This document shows, piece by piece, positions 19,562-28,387 of a stretch of DNA of 64,000 nucleotides. The translations under genes were made by a program, and so were the position numbers. Source of the stretch: Aerococcaceae bacterium zg-1292 (lineage in GTDB: Bacteria > Bacillota > Bacilli > Lactobacillales > Aerococcaceae); contig CP065955.1 in the NCBI GenBank assembly GCA_016126655.1, forward strand, positions 1,409,001-1,473,000. Reading direction: 5' to 3'. Each line of letters starts with the position of its first letter. Within the stretch, counting starts at the first letter, position 1. The notes beneath the pieces are model-generated. The model worked only from the letters and a program-made list of their open reading frames with translations. It had not been told where the DNA came from and searched no databases.

Positions 19562-20428
19562 TTAACCTTTAACCGCACCGGATACGCCTTCTACATAGAA
19601 TTTTTGCATATAGATAAACAATGCGGCAATCGGTAAGGATACAACGACTGCTCCAGCAGCAAATGCTGTATACCATTGATGAATATATTCTTTTTGTAAC
19701 ATATTCCACAAACCAATTGCTACAGTAAATTGGTCACTATTAGCACGGATTAAAACTTTTGCAAAGATAAAGTCAACCCAAGGACCCATAAAGCTTGTCA
19801 ATACTGTATAAATAATAATCGGTTTACTCAATGGAATCGTAATTTTTGTGAAAATTTGCCATTGATTTGCACCATCAATAGTAGCTGCTTCATCAATTGA
19901 ACGTGGCACAGTATCAAAGTATCCCTTAGCAATTTGAAAACCTAACCCAGCACCGGCACTATACACCATAATTAGCGCAATACGTACCATTTGCCCTTCT
20001 GTCAAACCTAATGTTTTCAAGATATAGTATTGTGCAATCATCGCCATAAATCCTGGGAATAATCCTAAAATCATAGCAAGGTTCATGTACGGTTTACGGA
20101 AATTAAAACGTAAACGAGACAATGAATAGGACACACTCAACACAAAAAATGTTGATACAATACATGTAAAAATCGCAATGATTAATGTGTTAGTAAACAT
20201 TTTCGGGAAGTTCAATACACTATGATCCGTAAACAACTTAGTATAGTTAGCTAAGGTATAGGTTTTCGGGAAGAAACTATTCACATAAGAACCAGGTTCG
20301 CCACGAAAACTCGTCAATACAATCCATACAATCGGCAATATCCAAATAAATGAAAGCACCGCCAATAATAAATGAATCAGCCAATTTGTAATTTTTCTAC
20401 GCATTCTTGCACTATTCGTTATTTTCAT
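19562..20428 (-). CDS. malG: Maltodextrin ABC transporter permease MalG-like
   Basis: This 288-residue inner-membrane permease has six hydrophobic segments. The EAA loop motif that docks the ATPase is seen at about 185-205 (SIDEAATIDGANQWQIFTKI, then PLSKP). The C-terminus YMQKFYVEGVSGAVKG is typical of MalG/MdxG proteins. It imports maltose and maltodextrins with MalF and the binding protein. Its start codon overlaps the malF stop by one base. No ATPase gene is in the operon, so a shared MsmK/MalK-type ATPase elsewhere must energise it. Confidence 0.94.
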   Translation of the reverse strand: MKITNSARMRRKITNWLIHLLLAVLSFIWILPIVWIVLTSFRGEPGSYVNSFFPKTYTLANYTKLFTDHSVLNFPKMFTNTLIIAIFTCIVSTFFVLSVSYSLSRLRFNFRKPYMNLAMILGLFPGFMAMIAQYYILKTLGLTEGQMVRIALIMVYSAGAGLGFQIAKGYFDTVPRSIDEAATIDGANQWQIFTKITIPLSKPIIIYTVLTSFMGPWVDFIFAKVLIRANSDQFTVAIGLWNMLQKEYIHQWYTAFAAGAVVVSLPIAALFIYMQKFYVEGVSGAVKG

Positions 20429-21771
20429 TACATAAACGCCTCCTCATTTTTGTATGATTTACTATTACGATATGTTACTAATGTAATTACAGTTAAGATA
20501 ACAAATGTTAAGATACCGATAACAGCACCTAAGTTGTAGTATTGTTGATCGACTGTTAATTTGTATAACCATGTAACTAATAAGTCTGTTTGACCAGCAG
20601 TATCACCAACATAAGTTGGGCCACCACCTGATAATAAGTAAATAACGTTAAAGTTGTTAATATTTCCTACAAACGTTGTGATTAAGTAAGGGGTTGTCAC
20701 GAACAACATATATGGTAACGTTATTTTAAAGAAGATTTTTACAGGTCCAGCACCATCCATACGCGCTGCTTCGTATAATTCTTCTGGAATATTTTTCAAA
20801 ATACCTGTTACTTGTAACATTGTATACGGAATACCAATCCAAATATTGATTACAATGATAGTAATACGTGCCCACATGGCATTAGTTAAAAATGGTAATG
20901 GTCCGTTAATAAGTCCTGCATTTTGTAAAAGAACATTAATCGCGCCTTGTGGTTGTAACATTGTTCTCATAATTAATAAAGATACGAATTGAGGTACGGC
21001 AATTGATAATACAAAACAAAAACGCCATAATCCTTTTACTTTGGTATCTTTACGGTTGATAACCATTGCGAGCATCATACCAAGGAAGTAGTTGATAAAG
21101 GTTGCAAAAAATGCCCAAATGATGGTCCATTGTAATACGCCCCAGAATTGCTTACCAATATTTCCTTTTAAGTTTAATACACGGAAAAAGTTTGTTAACC
21201 CATTCCAGTCAAATAATATGAGTTGATTACCTTCTTTAGAATACGTCGTAAATGCCATTGAAATCATAAAAATAAGTGGCACAACGTTGAATGCTAAAAT
21301 ACCAAGCATCGGTAATGACATTAATGTCACGTGTAATTTTTCATTAAACAATGAATTAATATCTTCACGCAAGTTATTAATTGGTTTACCTGCTTGTTGA
21401 CGTAGTTGTAAACGATACGCATGTTTTAACTGCGCAATCCATAACCCAATAATTGCTACAATAATAAATAAGGTAACGACACCCATTAATAAAATAATTA
21501 ATGAATTATCTCCTGCTTGATATTCATAGATTTGCTTAGCTTCATTCCAAACTTTGACTTGTTCGGATTCACCTAATGCTGGTAGCGCGCGTAAATTATT
21601 TATACCTGTCGTCAACATAAAATAGATAAATGTCAGTTGCAAGAATAGTATTCCAATCCCTTTTGCAACTTGATGACGTTTAATATGACCGATACCCATT
21701 ATCAGTGCCGACAAACGTGTCCAACCATCTCCATTAGCTAAAACGCGAATCAATGATGTTTTGTTCGACAT
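20428..21771 (-). CDS. malF: Maltodextrin ABC transporter permease MalF-like
   Basis: This 447-residue permease is longer than simple sugar permeases. Its N-terminal extension has two extra hydrophobic segments (about 36-58 and 88-112) and a linker, as in streptococcal MalC and Bacillus MdxF. The EAA loop ELYEAARMDGAGPVKIFFKI and the following ITLPYM identify the ATPase contact. It pairs with the downstream MalG-like permease. The ATG at 21771 follows AAAGGAG. Confidence 0.94.
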   Translation of the reverse strand: MSNKTSLIRVLANGDGWTRLSALIMGIGHIKRHQVAKGIGILFLQLTFIYFMLTTGINNLRALPALGESEQVKVWNEAKQIYEYQAGDNSLIILLMGVVTLFIIVAIIGLWIAQLKHAYRLQLRQQAGKPINNLREDINSLFNEKLHVTLMSLPMLGILAFNVVPLIFMISMAFTTYSKEGNQLILFDWNGLTNFFRVLNLKGNIGKQFWGVLQWTIIWAFFATFINYFLGMMLAMVINRKDTKVKGLWRFCFVLSIAVPQFVSLLIMRTMLQPQGAINVLLQNAGLINGPLPFLTNAMWARITIIVINIWIGIPYTMLQVTGILKNIPEELYEAARMDGAGPVKIFFKITLPYMLFVTTPYLITTFVGNINNFNVIYLLSGGGPTYVGDTAGQTDLLVTWLYKLTVDQQYYNLGAVIGILTFVILTVITLVTYRNSKSYKNEEAFM

Positions 21772-21852
21772 TTTGGTTGCTCCTTTCTTGTAAATCTACG
21801 TAAAGGGAGAGAGCATTTGCTCACTCCCTTTTGTTTGCAGATTTAATGATTA

Positions 21853-23070
21853 TTATTCAACTGCGCTTGAATTCATTGCTTTATTTGTTGATTCTGTTAC
21901 TTCTGCTGCATTTTCATGTGTCACTTCACCAGCAACAATACGTTCACCTAATGTTTGAGCTGGAGTCCAGTAGTTAGACATTGCTGGTACTAATGGTTGT
22001 ACCACTGAAGCAAATTCCATTGCATCTGCTTGTGCTTTAGCTAATGGGTTTTCACTTACATCAATGTTTGTATCTGTTGGAATGATATTACGTGAATCAT
22101 AGTGTGCTTGTTGAGCTTCTTTACTTCCTAAAAATGCAGCGAATGCAACAGCTACATCAGGGTTTTTAGAGTTAGGGTTAACACCAATCGCTTTTGAACC
22201 AGCGAATGCTTTTAATTGTTTTTCTTCACCATTTAATGTGTAAGAAGGAGCAGCAGCAATACCGACATTATCTTTACCTAATGCTTTTACAACGTTGTCA
22301 TAGTCCCAAGTACCTGAGAACATTGCATTAATTGAACCATCTGCTAAACCAGCGATACCTGCACCATCCACGTCGTTGCGGAAGTTTTTGTTTTTCACTA
22401 AATCTACTAAATATTTAGTAACATCTGTACCTTTGTCACCTGACCAGTCAATACCAGCAGATTCGTCAGTACCATCACCAAATATTTTATTTCCGTTTGC
22501 TGCGTAGAATGAAGCAATATACCATGAGTTAGATAATGGGAATGATACAACCCCTTTTTCTAACATTTTATCTAAGCTCTTCACATCTTCTTCAGAGAAT
22601 ACACGTTTGTCATAGTACATGAACCAAGTGTTAGCTGTGAACGGTACACCGTAAACACCGTCTTTATAAGTAACTGTTTTAACTGTTGTTTCAGAGTTGT
22701 TTGCTTTAATTTCTTCAACTGTTTTACCACCTAATTCAGCAATCGCATTAGCCGTTAATAAATCAGGTAATTGGTCGTTAGCATACATATATACATCTGC
22801 ACCAGCAGCTGCGTCAGTCGCTAAGTTTGTTTTAGCATCTGCTTCTGGCACAACCCCATATTCAAACTTAATGTTCCATTCTGGGTGCATTTCATTGAAT
22901 TTTTCACCCATTTTTTGTAACCATTTTTCACCAGTTTGATCTTCTTGCGGCCCCCAAACAGTCAATGTAACATCTTTAGTTTCTGCAGCTTTCGCTACTG
23001 CTCCACCAAATGGTACCAATGTGCTCGCTGCTACTAAAACAGCTAAACTTTTTAACATCAATTTCTTCAT
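21853..23070 (-). CDS. malE: Maltodextrin-binding protein without a lipobox
   Basis: This 405-residue extracellular solute-binding protein of family 1 has the MalE/MdxE-like segments LTVWGPQEDQTGEKWLQKM, YGVPFTANTWFMYYDKRVF and MFSGTWDYDN. The N-terminus MKKLMLKSLAVLVAASTLVP is a Sec signal ending near AKAAET, which looks like a signal peptidase I site. Binding proteins of Gram-positive ABC importers are normally lipoproteins, yet I find no cysteine anywhere in this protein. It is either released or held by an uncleaved signal. The ATG at 23070 follows TTGGAGG and is better than the in-frame start at 23112. It is the first gene of malEFG. Confidence 0.92.
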   Translation of the reverse strand: MKKLMLKSLAVLVAASTLVPFGGAVAKAAETKDVTLTVWGPQEDQTGEKWLQKMGEKFNEMHPEWNIKFEYGVVPEADAKTNLATDAAAGADVYMYANDQLPDLLTANAIAELGGKTVEEIKANNSETTVKTVTYKDGVYGVPFTANTWFMYYDKRVFSEEDVKSLDKMLEKGVVSFPLSNSWYIASFYAANGNKIFGDGTDESAGIDWSGDKGTDVTKYLVDLVKNKNFRNDVDGAGIAGLADGSINAMFSGTWDYDNVVKALGKDNVGIAAAPSYTLNGEEKQLKAFAGSKAIGVNPNSKNPDVAVAFAAFLGSKEAQQAHYDSRNIIPTDTNIDVSENPLAKAQADAMEFASVVQPLVPAMSNYWTPAQTLGERIVAGEVTHENAAEVTESTNKAMNSSAVE

Positions 23071-23108
23071 GTTAATACCTCCAAAAAATTTTTTATTCAA
23101 AATCATTT

Positions 23109-23176
23109 GCAAACTTTTCGCATCTCCTTACGCTTTTTACGCAATTTATTTTGAAAGTTACGCAAACGATTTCTTA
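23109..23176 (-). promoter_or_regulatory. Possible MalR-type operators in the malE leader
   Basis: Two similar plus-strand motifs, GCAAACTTTTCGC (near 23109) and GCAAACGATTTC (near 23161), resemble the GCAAACGTTTGC-type operators of LacI-family maltose repressors. They lie between the malE promoter and its start. No malR gene is present in the window. Confidence 0.4.
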
Positions 23177-23185
23177 ACCACTTAA

Positions 23186-23214
23186 ATTATATCGAAAGCG
23201 TTTCCGATTGTCAA
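23186..23214 (-). promoter_or_regulatory. Consensus malE promoter containing a cre site
   Basis: On the minus strand a perfect TTGACA (plus 23209-23214) and a perfect TATAAT (plus 23186-23191) are exactly 17 bases apart. The spacer reads ATCGGAAACGCTTTCGA, a close match to a CcpA cre site. CcpA bound there would block RNA polymerase, giving glucose repression of malEFG. Confidence 0.8.
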
Positions 23215-23239
23215 TATCTTTTTCACGTTTTTTTCGAAT

Positions 23240-23776
23240 TTTTACACTATAGATTCAAGTTTTTTATGCTTTTAGAAAAATTTTATGAAACTCACGATTA
23301 TCATCGTGAAAAATAATGTTTAACTCATTGAATTACGTATGATATTGATTGGTTCGAACATCAAGCAATTTAATATGGTACTAATCACCAACATCGCACT
23401 ATTAATTTTGATTCTAGTAAAGCCAAAACGATACAGACACGCTTGTTTTTATATGTTTGTTACATTGAATGACACATCCCTTGTTTGTACTAATATCAAT
23501 GGCATTAACAATAGTATTATTTTCAGAATATATATTGCAGTACCATTTAAACCACAGCATGATTGAATCCAGTAAAATAACTAAAAAATCATATCGTACA
23601 AAAAAACAATGCGCTTTAAGTCTTTCATCTTGCAACACCAAAATATACATAGAAAAGAGAGCACATCTACCACTATAACATAAGTAAATCCTAATAATCT
23701 TACTGCTAATTTTCTTATCTATATTGTAGCATATTCCGTTTGTGAATTAAATAACAAAAAATAAATTTTCTACACT
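23240..23776. other. AT-rich non-coding stretch
   Basis: Short frames exist on both strands (for example 23339-23566 and 23414-23650), but they overlap each other, lack ribosome sites and have no family-like sequence. I see no RNA gene or repeat element. Confidence 0.5.
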
Positions 23777-23811
23777 AAAAAAGCACCTGAATTTTCATTC
23801 AAGTGCTTTTT
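23777..23811 (-). terminator. Terminator of the fumarate-reductase-like gene
   Basis: AAAAAGCACCTGAAT and ATTCAAGTGCTTTTT form a stem with a 4-base loop and one mismatch. On the minus strand it is followed by TTTTTTAGTG. Confidence 0.85.
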
Positions 23812-23858
23812 ACATCGCTTCTCTTTAACTGTCCAGCAATGATTGCATCATTCAATTA

Positions 23859-25349
23859 TTATTCAGCTGCAAAGGCTGCTGATTGCGCACCAGCTTGGCG
23901 ACCGAAGATAATGATATCCGCTACGGCATTACCGCCGATACGGTTTTGACCGTGAATACCACCAGTCACTTCACCTGCTGCATATAAACCAACAATCGGT
24001 TCACCAGCTTCATTTAATACTTGTGCTTTAGTGTTAATTTTTAAACCACCCATTGTATGGTGAACACCTGGTGCTACTTTAATCGCGTAGAATGGACCTT
24101 CTGTTAAGCCATTTTCCATCCCTGTTGTACGACCAAACTCCGTATCTTCACCAGCTTCAACTGATTTATTCCATGTATCTAATGTTGCTTTTAATGTTTC
24201 AGCATCAGCACCAATCTCAGCTGCTAAATCTTCAATGGTTTCTCCAGATTTGACTAAGCCATTTTCTTCGTATTTAGCGATTGCTTTCACACGACCTTTT
24301 AACGCTTCATCAAAGACAACATAAGCAAATTGCTCTTCTAAACCATTAATTGCTGCAGACACATTGTCACGAGTTTCTAATTCATTGTAGAAACGTGAAC
24401 CTTGTTGATTAACTAAAATCGCACCTTCACCACGAACCGCTTCTGTAATTAAATAAGAAGTACTTTGTTCAACAGATGGATGAATTTGAATTTGATCTAA
24501 ATCAACCACAGCAGCACCTAAGGCTTTAGCCATTTCGATACCATCACCAGTAGAACCTTCTTGGTTAGTTGTTACATAACCTTTTAATTCAGGTTTTAAT
24601 TCTGAAACCATATCTAAATTCGCACCAAAACCACCTGTAGTGACAATAACTGCTTTCGCTTTAATTTCTTTCGTTTCGCCACCGATTTCAGCTTTAACAC
24701 CGGTTGCTTTGCCATCTTCTTGTAAGATTTCTACAACATTAGCATTAACGAACAATGGGATTTTACGCTCTGTAACATTCGCAAATAATCCATCTACTAA
24801 ATAACCACCCACGGCTGAACCATCTGCTGGACGGTGTGTACGTTTAACGCTCATACCGCCTGTCGTTGTTAAGTTACTTAAGGTAATACCCATAGAATCT
24901 AACCAATCAATTGCTTCTGCTGAGTGGTCCACAAAGTAACGTAATAATTCTTGGTCATTGGTTTCTTTACCACCAGCTAAGGTTTCTTCGAAGAATTTAT
25001 CGTTAGTATCTTCGATACCTTCTGCTTCTTGGAATTTTGTTTGTGAAGCGTTCATCCCTGCTGAAGACTTACTAGTGTTACCACCAGCTACTGGCATTTT
25101 TTCTAAAATCGCAACTTTTGCACCTGCATCATGGGCAGAAATTGCTGCGGCCATACCGGCACCACCGGCACCAACAATGACAACATCATATTCCTCTTCT
25201 AATGTCGAAGGGTCAGTGTACTCTTTTTCAGATGCACCGGATGTTGTATCTTCCTTCTCTTCTGATGACGCTTGTAAGCGTGGATATGCTGTGAAAACAC
25301 TAAGTGCCAAAACTAAGGCAACAAAGATATATGACAATTTCTTTTTCAT
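23859..25349 (-). CDS. Exported fumarate-reductase-like FAD flavoprotein
   Basis: This 496-residue protein is related to the flavin subunit of soluble fumarate/urocanate reductases. Residues 1-27 form a signal peptide (MKKKLSYIFVALVLALSVF..., probable cut after LQA), and a Ser/Glu-rich linker follows. The FAD motif VVIVGAGGAGMAAAISAHDAG starts near residue 56. Active-site motifs of the family are present: QIHPS, AVRGEGAILV, HHTMGGL and GQNRIGGNAVAD. Known exported homologues in Gram-positives usually carry an FMN-binding domain that feeds electrons in; it is absent here. There is no lipobox. It is a single-gene unit. Another 2-enoate acceptor is possible. Confidence 0.88.
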   Translation of the reverse strand: MKKKLSYIFVALVLALSVFTAYPRLQASSEEKEDTTSGASEKEYTDPSTLEEEYDVVIVGAGGAGMAAAISAHDAGAKVAILEKMPVAGGNTSKSSAGMNASQTKFQEAEGIEDTNDKFFEETLAGGKETNDQELLRYFVDHSAEAIDWLDSMGITLSNLTTTGGMSVKRTHRPADGSAVGGYLVDGLFANVTERKIPLFVNANVVEILQEDGKATGVKAEIGGETKEIKAKAVIVTTGGFGANLDMVSELKPELKGYVTTNQEGSTGDGIEMAKALGAAVVDLDQIQIHPSVEQSTSYLITEAVRGEGAILVNQQGSRFYNELETRDNVSAAINGLEEQFAYVVFDEALKGRVKAIAKYEENGLVKSGETIEDLAAEIGADAETLKATLDTWNKSVEAGEDTEFGRTTGMENGLTEGPFYAIKVAPGVHHTMGGLKINTKAQVLNEAGEPIVGLYAAGEVTGGIHGQNRIGGNAVADIIIFGRQAGAQSAAFAAE

Positions 25350-25386
25350 GTCTCTTCCTCCAAAAATATTTTTTTCACAATGGGTA

Positions 25387-25414
25387 TTATATAATAAAAT
25401 AAATTAATAATCAA
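25387..25414 (-). promoter_or_regulatory. Promoter of the fumarate-reductase-like gene
   Basis: TATAAT (plus 25387-25392) and TTGATT (plus 25409-25414) are 16 bases apart on the minus strand. A cre-like ATGAAAACGCTATAAA lies about 20 bases upstream (near 25435). Confidence 0.5.
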
Positions 25415-25439
25415 CTCATCTAATGAAAAAATATATGAA

Positions 25440-25991
25440 AACGCTATAAAATAATACTTGCAGTTTTGTCCTTTTCGTTGGATGATACTGACATTCATTC
25501 GATATCTCACAAATTGTGGCGCTCTTCACGAATAAAGATTCTGTTATTCACAACACATATAAATACCAGAAAATCACGCTTTAATGCTCTTTACACTAAG
25601 AAATCCATCAAATATTAGCTATTTACTAATGGCTACATTCGCTAATCTAACGTTTTTGCTATTAAACGGATCAATGCTATTGGATTCAAACAAATCAATT
25701 AATAACTATTTTATAATATATTTATGTATCTTCAATAAAGATACAGCTTGTACATTTTTTCTATCAATATTATTTCAATAGTAAGTGTCTAATTGATATA
25801 TGTACTGCAAATACAAGCATACATTCGACAGCAGGCAAACACGTATAACAGTGACTTTGAACCATTTATCCCATTAGGTATTAAGATTGTACGCATCATT
25901 TTCTACAATAATACAGCCATCAAAACACTATTATATTAGCGTTTTAATGGCCATTTCCACGTTATAAGTGTCAAACACTTTATTTGTTAAA
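25440..25991. other. Non-coding stretch downstream of pip
   Basis: About 550 AT-rich bases. A 65-residue plus-strand frame (25584-25781) lacks a ribosome site and recognisable sequence. I see no clear terminator for pip and no copy of the repeat element. Confidence 0.45.
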
Positions 25992-26930
25992 TTAATTTTC
26001 ATGTTTCAATTGTTCCATTACTTGACATAGCGCTTTAAACATCGCATCTTCAAACGGTGTGTGTCCTCCCAATGCAATCAACTGTAAATTCGCTTGCGGG
26101 CATGCCTTTTTCAATTCATAGGCTCCCAACGGACGACAATCAATGTCATAACGGCCATGAACAATATCCATAGGAATACTTTGTAACTTGTCTGCTCGAT
26201 TTAATAGATAGTTATCCTCATTCCAAAACATTTTATTGGCAAAATAATGTGCTTCAAGTAATCCAATTGACCGGTCCCCATTACTAATGGATATCGGGAT
26301 TGATGCTTCATCGGGAACTAAGCGAACAATGGCTGATTCCCACTGACTCCATTTCAAATACGCTTTTTCTCGCACAGCTTCATCATCACTCGTCATCCGG
26401 CAGTAATAGGCTTGAACCAAATCTGATTGCTCGTTTTCTGGAATCCATTGCTTAAACTGCTCAAACGCTTCAGGATAAAAATACCCTGCTCCTTCTTGAA
26501 ACAGCCAATCCACATCACTTTGACGACCAAGGAAAATCCCGCGTAAAATAAGGTGTTGAACTCGTTCAGGATGATGAATTGCATAAGCCAATGCCAATGT
26601 TGAACCATAACTACCGCCAAATATATACCAGGCTTTAATATCTAAATATTCACGAATCACTTCCATATCCGCAACACTATCTAGCACAGTATTATTTTCC
26701 AAACACAAAAACGGTGTACTCTGACCTGTACCACGCTGGTCAAATAATATAATGCGATAATATTGAGGGTCGAAAAAACGACGTGAATTTTCACTAATAG
26801 CACCACCAGGTCCTCCATGTAAAAACACCACCGGCTGTCCATCTGGATTACCACATTCTTCAACATATAGCATATGCGTCTCATCAACAGCAATTCGATA
26901 CGTTTGATTAACAGGTGTATCTTTATACAT
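25992..26930 (-). CDS. pip: Proline iminopeptidase (alpha/beta hydrolase)
   Basis: This 312-residue cytoplasmic peptidase releases N-terminal proline from peptides. The oxyanion motif HGGPGGAISEN, DQRGTGQS, the nucleophile elbow GGSYGSTLALAYA, the acid near HGRYDIDCRP and the final His in LGGHTPFED form the S33 family catalytic set. Two adjacent ATGs are possible. The second, at 26930, gives a TGATG stop-start overlap with the upstream gene and better spacing from AAGGAGG. It is the last gene of the thyA-to-pip gene run. Confidence 0.95.
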   Translation of the reverse strand: MYKDTPVNQTYRIAVDETHMLYVEECGNPDGQPVVFLHGGPGGAISENSRRFFDPQYYRIILFDQRGTGQSTPFLCLENNTVLDSVADMEVIREYLDIKAWYIFGGSYGSTLALAYAIHHPERVQHLILRGIFLGRQSDVDWLFQEGAGYFYPEAFEQFKQWIPENEQSDLVQAYYCRMTSDDEAVREKAYLKWSQWESAIVRLVPDEASIPISISNGDRSIGLLEAHYFANKMFWNEDNYLLNRADKLQSIPMDIVHGRYDIDCRPLGAYELKKACPQANLQLIALGGHTPFEDAMFKALCQVMEQLKHEN

Positions 26931-27871
26931 CATTGTACCTCCTTCACTAATGGCATAAAATGTTCACTCAAATCACCAAATGTAAAACCTCGATTCGTCG
27001 TATTCGTCGTTAAGACAACAAATACAACTGGGAAACCTTCTGATTTTTCCCATAAAAGCGCATCATGTAAGCTAACTCCATCAAGTTGCTCACTTAAAGC
27101 ACCGTATAAGGTGGCTGATGCATCGAGAGTCGCAGCAATCCCTACAGGACCATGTTGCGATAACAATTTTAGCGCTGCTTCGTTATAAGGCTTTTTAAAC
27201 AACACATCTTGATACAATACCAATAATAAATTAGCCACATCAGAAGCAGAAGTTTTATTGTCGGCAATCGCTGCTCCGCTACCCATCTGTGCTGCCAAAT
27301 GTGTTTGAACAAATCCAAGTTCTTTAATCAGCTCATTAACTTTTTCAACACCACCCATTGCTTTAATCAACACATTGGTCGCTGTTAAATCACGTGATTG
27401 GAGCATTAATTGGAGTAAGGTTGAATAATCATACGACTCATCCAATGGCAAATTCTTTAAGGCACCTGCTCCTTCAACAATATCTTCTTTTGTCACTTGA
27501 ACTTTATCCGATGTCTTTATCACACCCGATTCAACTTGACGATAATACGCCGCTAAGATAAAAAGATTAATCAGACTATCCGCGGGTAATACTTGCGTAC
27601 TCTGTTGTTCGCTCGTCAAAATATCTTTACCTACTTGTAAATAGATAGATGATTGATCATTGTTCGACTGAATTATCTTGATTAATGCGTCTAGATTATG
27701 GTTATCGTTAGTAGCTGTTTGACCTTGAATATCACTACCGGAAATCTCCGGCCATTGTACTGTCTCTTCCGTTACATTTCGCCCTTGTTGTGTCGTTTCT
27801 TGCGCATTAATCGATACACTCAATAAAACAGCCACTAACAGCACACTACTAATACTGATTATTTTCTTCAT
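26930..27871 (-). CDS. Exported beta-lactamase-fold protein with lost catalytic motifs
   Basis: This 313-residue protein has a signal peptide (MKKIISISSVLLVAVLLSVS, probable cut near INAQ) and an overall pattern like class A serine beta-lactamase-related proteins. The segment PADSLINLFILAAYYRQVESG aligns with the SxxK helix, but Lys is replaced by Asn. SRDLTATNVLI matches the SDN loop, but SDN reads RDL. The region before VVFVVLT, where KTG should lie, reads YGALS. All three catalytic motifs therefore look degraded, and hydrolase activity is unlikely. A binding or structural role outside the cell is inferred. It is coupled to pip by a TGATG overlap and lies 9 bases after dfrA. Confidence 0.75.
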   Translation of the reverse strand: MKKIISISSVLLVAVLLSVSINAQETTQQGRNVTEETVQWPEISGSDIQGQTATNDNHNLDALIKIIQSNNDQSSIYLQVGKDILTSEQQSTQVLPADSLINLFILAAYYRQVESGVIKTSDKVQVTKEDIVEGAGALKNLPLDESYDYSTLLQLMLQSRDLTATNVLIKAMGGVEKVNELIKELGFVQTHLAAQMGSGAAIADNKTSASDVANLLLVLYQDVLFKKPYNEAALKLLSQHGPVGIAATLDASATLYGALSEQLDGVSLHDALLWEKSEGFPVVFVVLTTNTTNRGFTFGDLSEHFMPLVKEVQ

Positions 27872-27880
27872 CGTCTCACC

Positions 27881-28372
27881 TCACTGACACTTATTCCACC
27901 ACTCAAATTGATGAGGAATCTGATTTTTCTCATCTAATACTCCTGGTTCAATCTTTTTGCACTCCCAAAGCGTATCATCTAACTCCGGCATAAAGACATC
28001 GCAGTCAAATACCGCGTCTATTTGCGTTCGAATCACGCAATCAACATACGGCCATAAAGCATTGAATAATTGGGCACCGCCTATAATCATTAACGTCTCA
28101 TGTTCACTCAGACTGACTATTTCATCAACCGAGGTCAGTACAGTTAAATCATCCAAATCTTGTTTATAAGAGGCATCACGGGTAACAACTACTGATTTGC
28201 GTCCAGGTAACAAGCGACATCCCATCGCTTCAAATGTTTTTCGTCCCATCACAATTGTTTTGCCCATCGTTTGCGTTTTAAAAAATTTTAAATCATTCGG
28301 TAAATGCCATGGCAATTGATTTTTATAACCAATCCCGCGATTATTATCTTGTGCGTAGATAAACGTAATCAT
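27881..28372 (-). CDS. folA: Dihydrofolate reductase
   Basis: This 163-residue enzyme reduces dihydrofolate to tetrahydrofolate with NADPH. The diagnostic segments are FIYAQDNNRGIGYKNQLPWH, LKFFKTQTMGKTIVMGRKTF, LPGRKSVVVT and MIIGGAQLFNAL. Length is standard. It is in the same gene run as thyA, whose reaction generates the dihydrofolate it recycles. It lies 15 bases after the preceding gene. Confidence 0.97.
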   Translation of the reverse strand: MITFIYAQDNNRGIGYKNQLPWHLPNDLKFFKTQTMGKTIVMGRKTFEAMGCRLLPGRKSVVVTRDASYKQDLDDLTVLTSVDEIVSLSEHETLMIIGGAQLFNALWPYVDCVIRTQIDAVFDCDVFMPELDDTLWECKKIEPGVLDEKNQIPHQFEWWNKCQ

Positions 28373-28387
28373 TTTCCATCCCTACTT

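Noticed and set aside
23339-23678. Frames of 69-78 residues on both strands upstream of malE
   Set aside because: They overlap each other, have no ribosome site and no family-like sequence.
25584-25781. Hydrophobic 65-residue plus-strand frame
   Set aside because: No ribosome site or promoter, and AT-rich DNA commonly encodes such stretches by chance.
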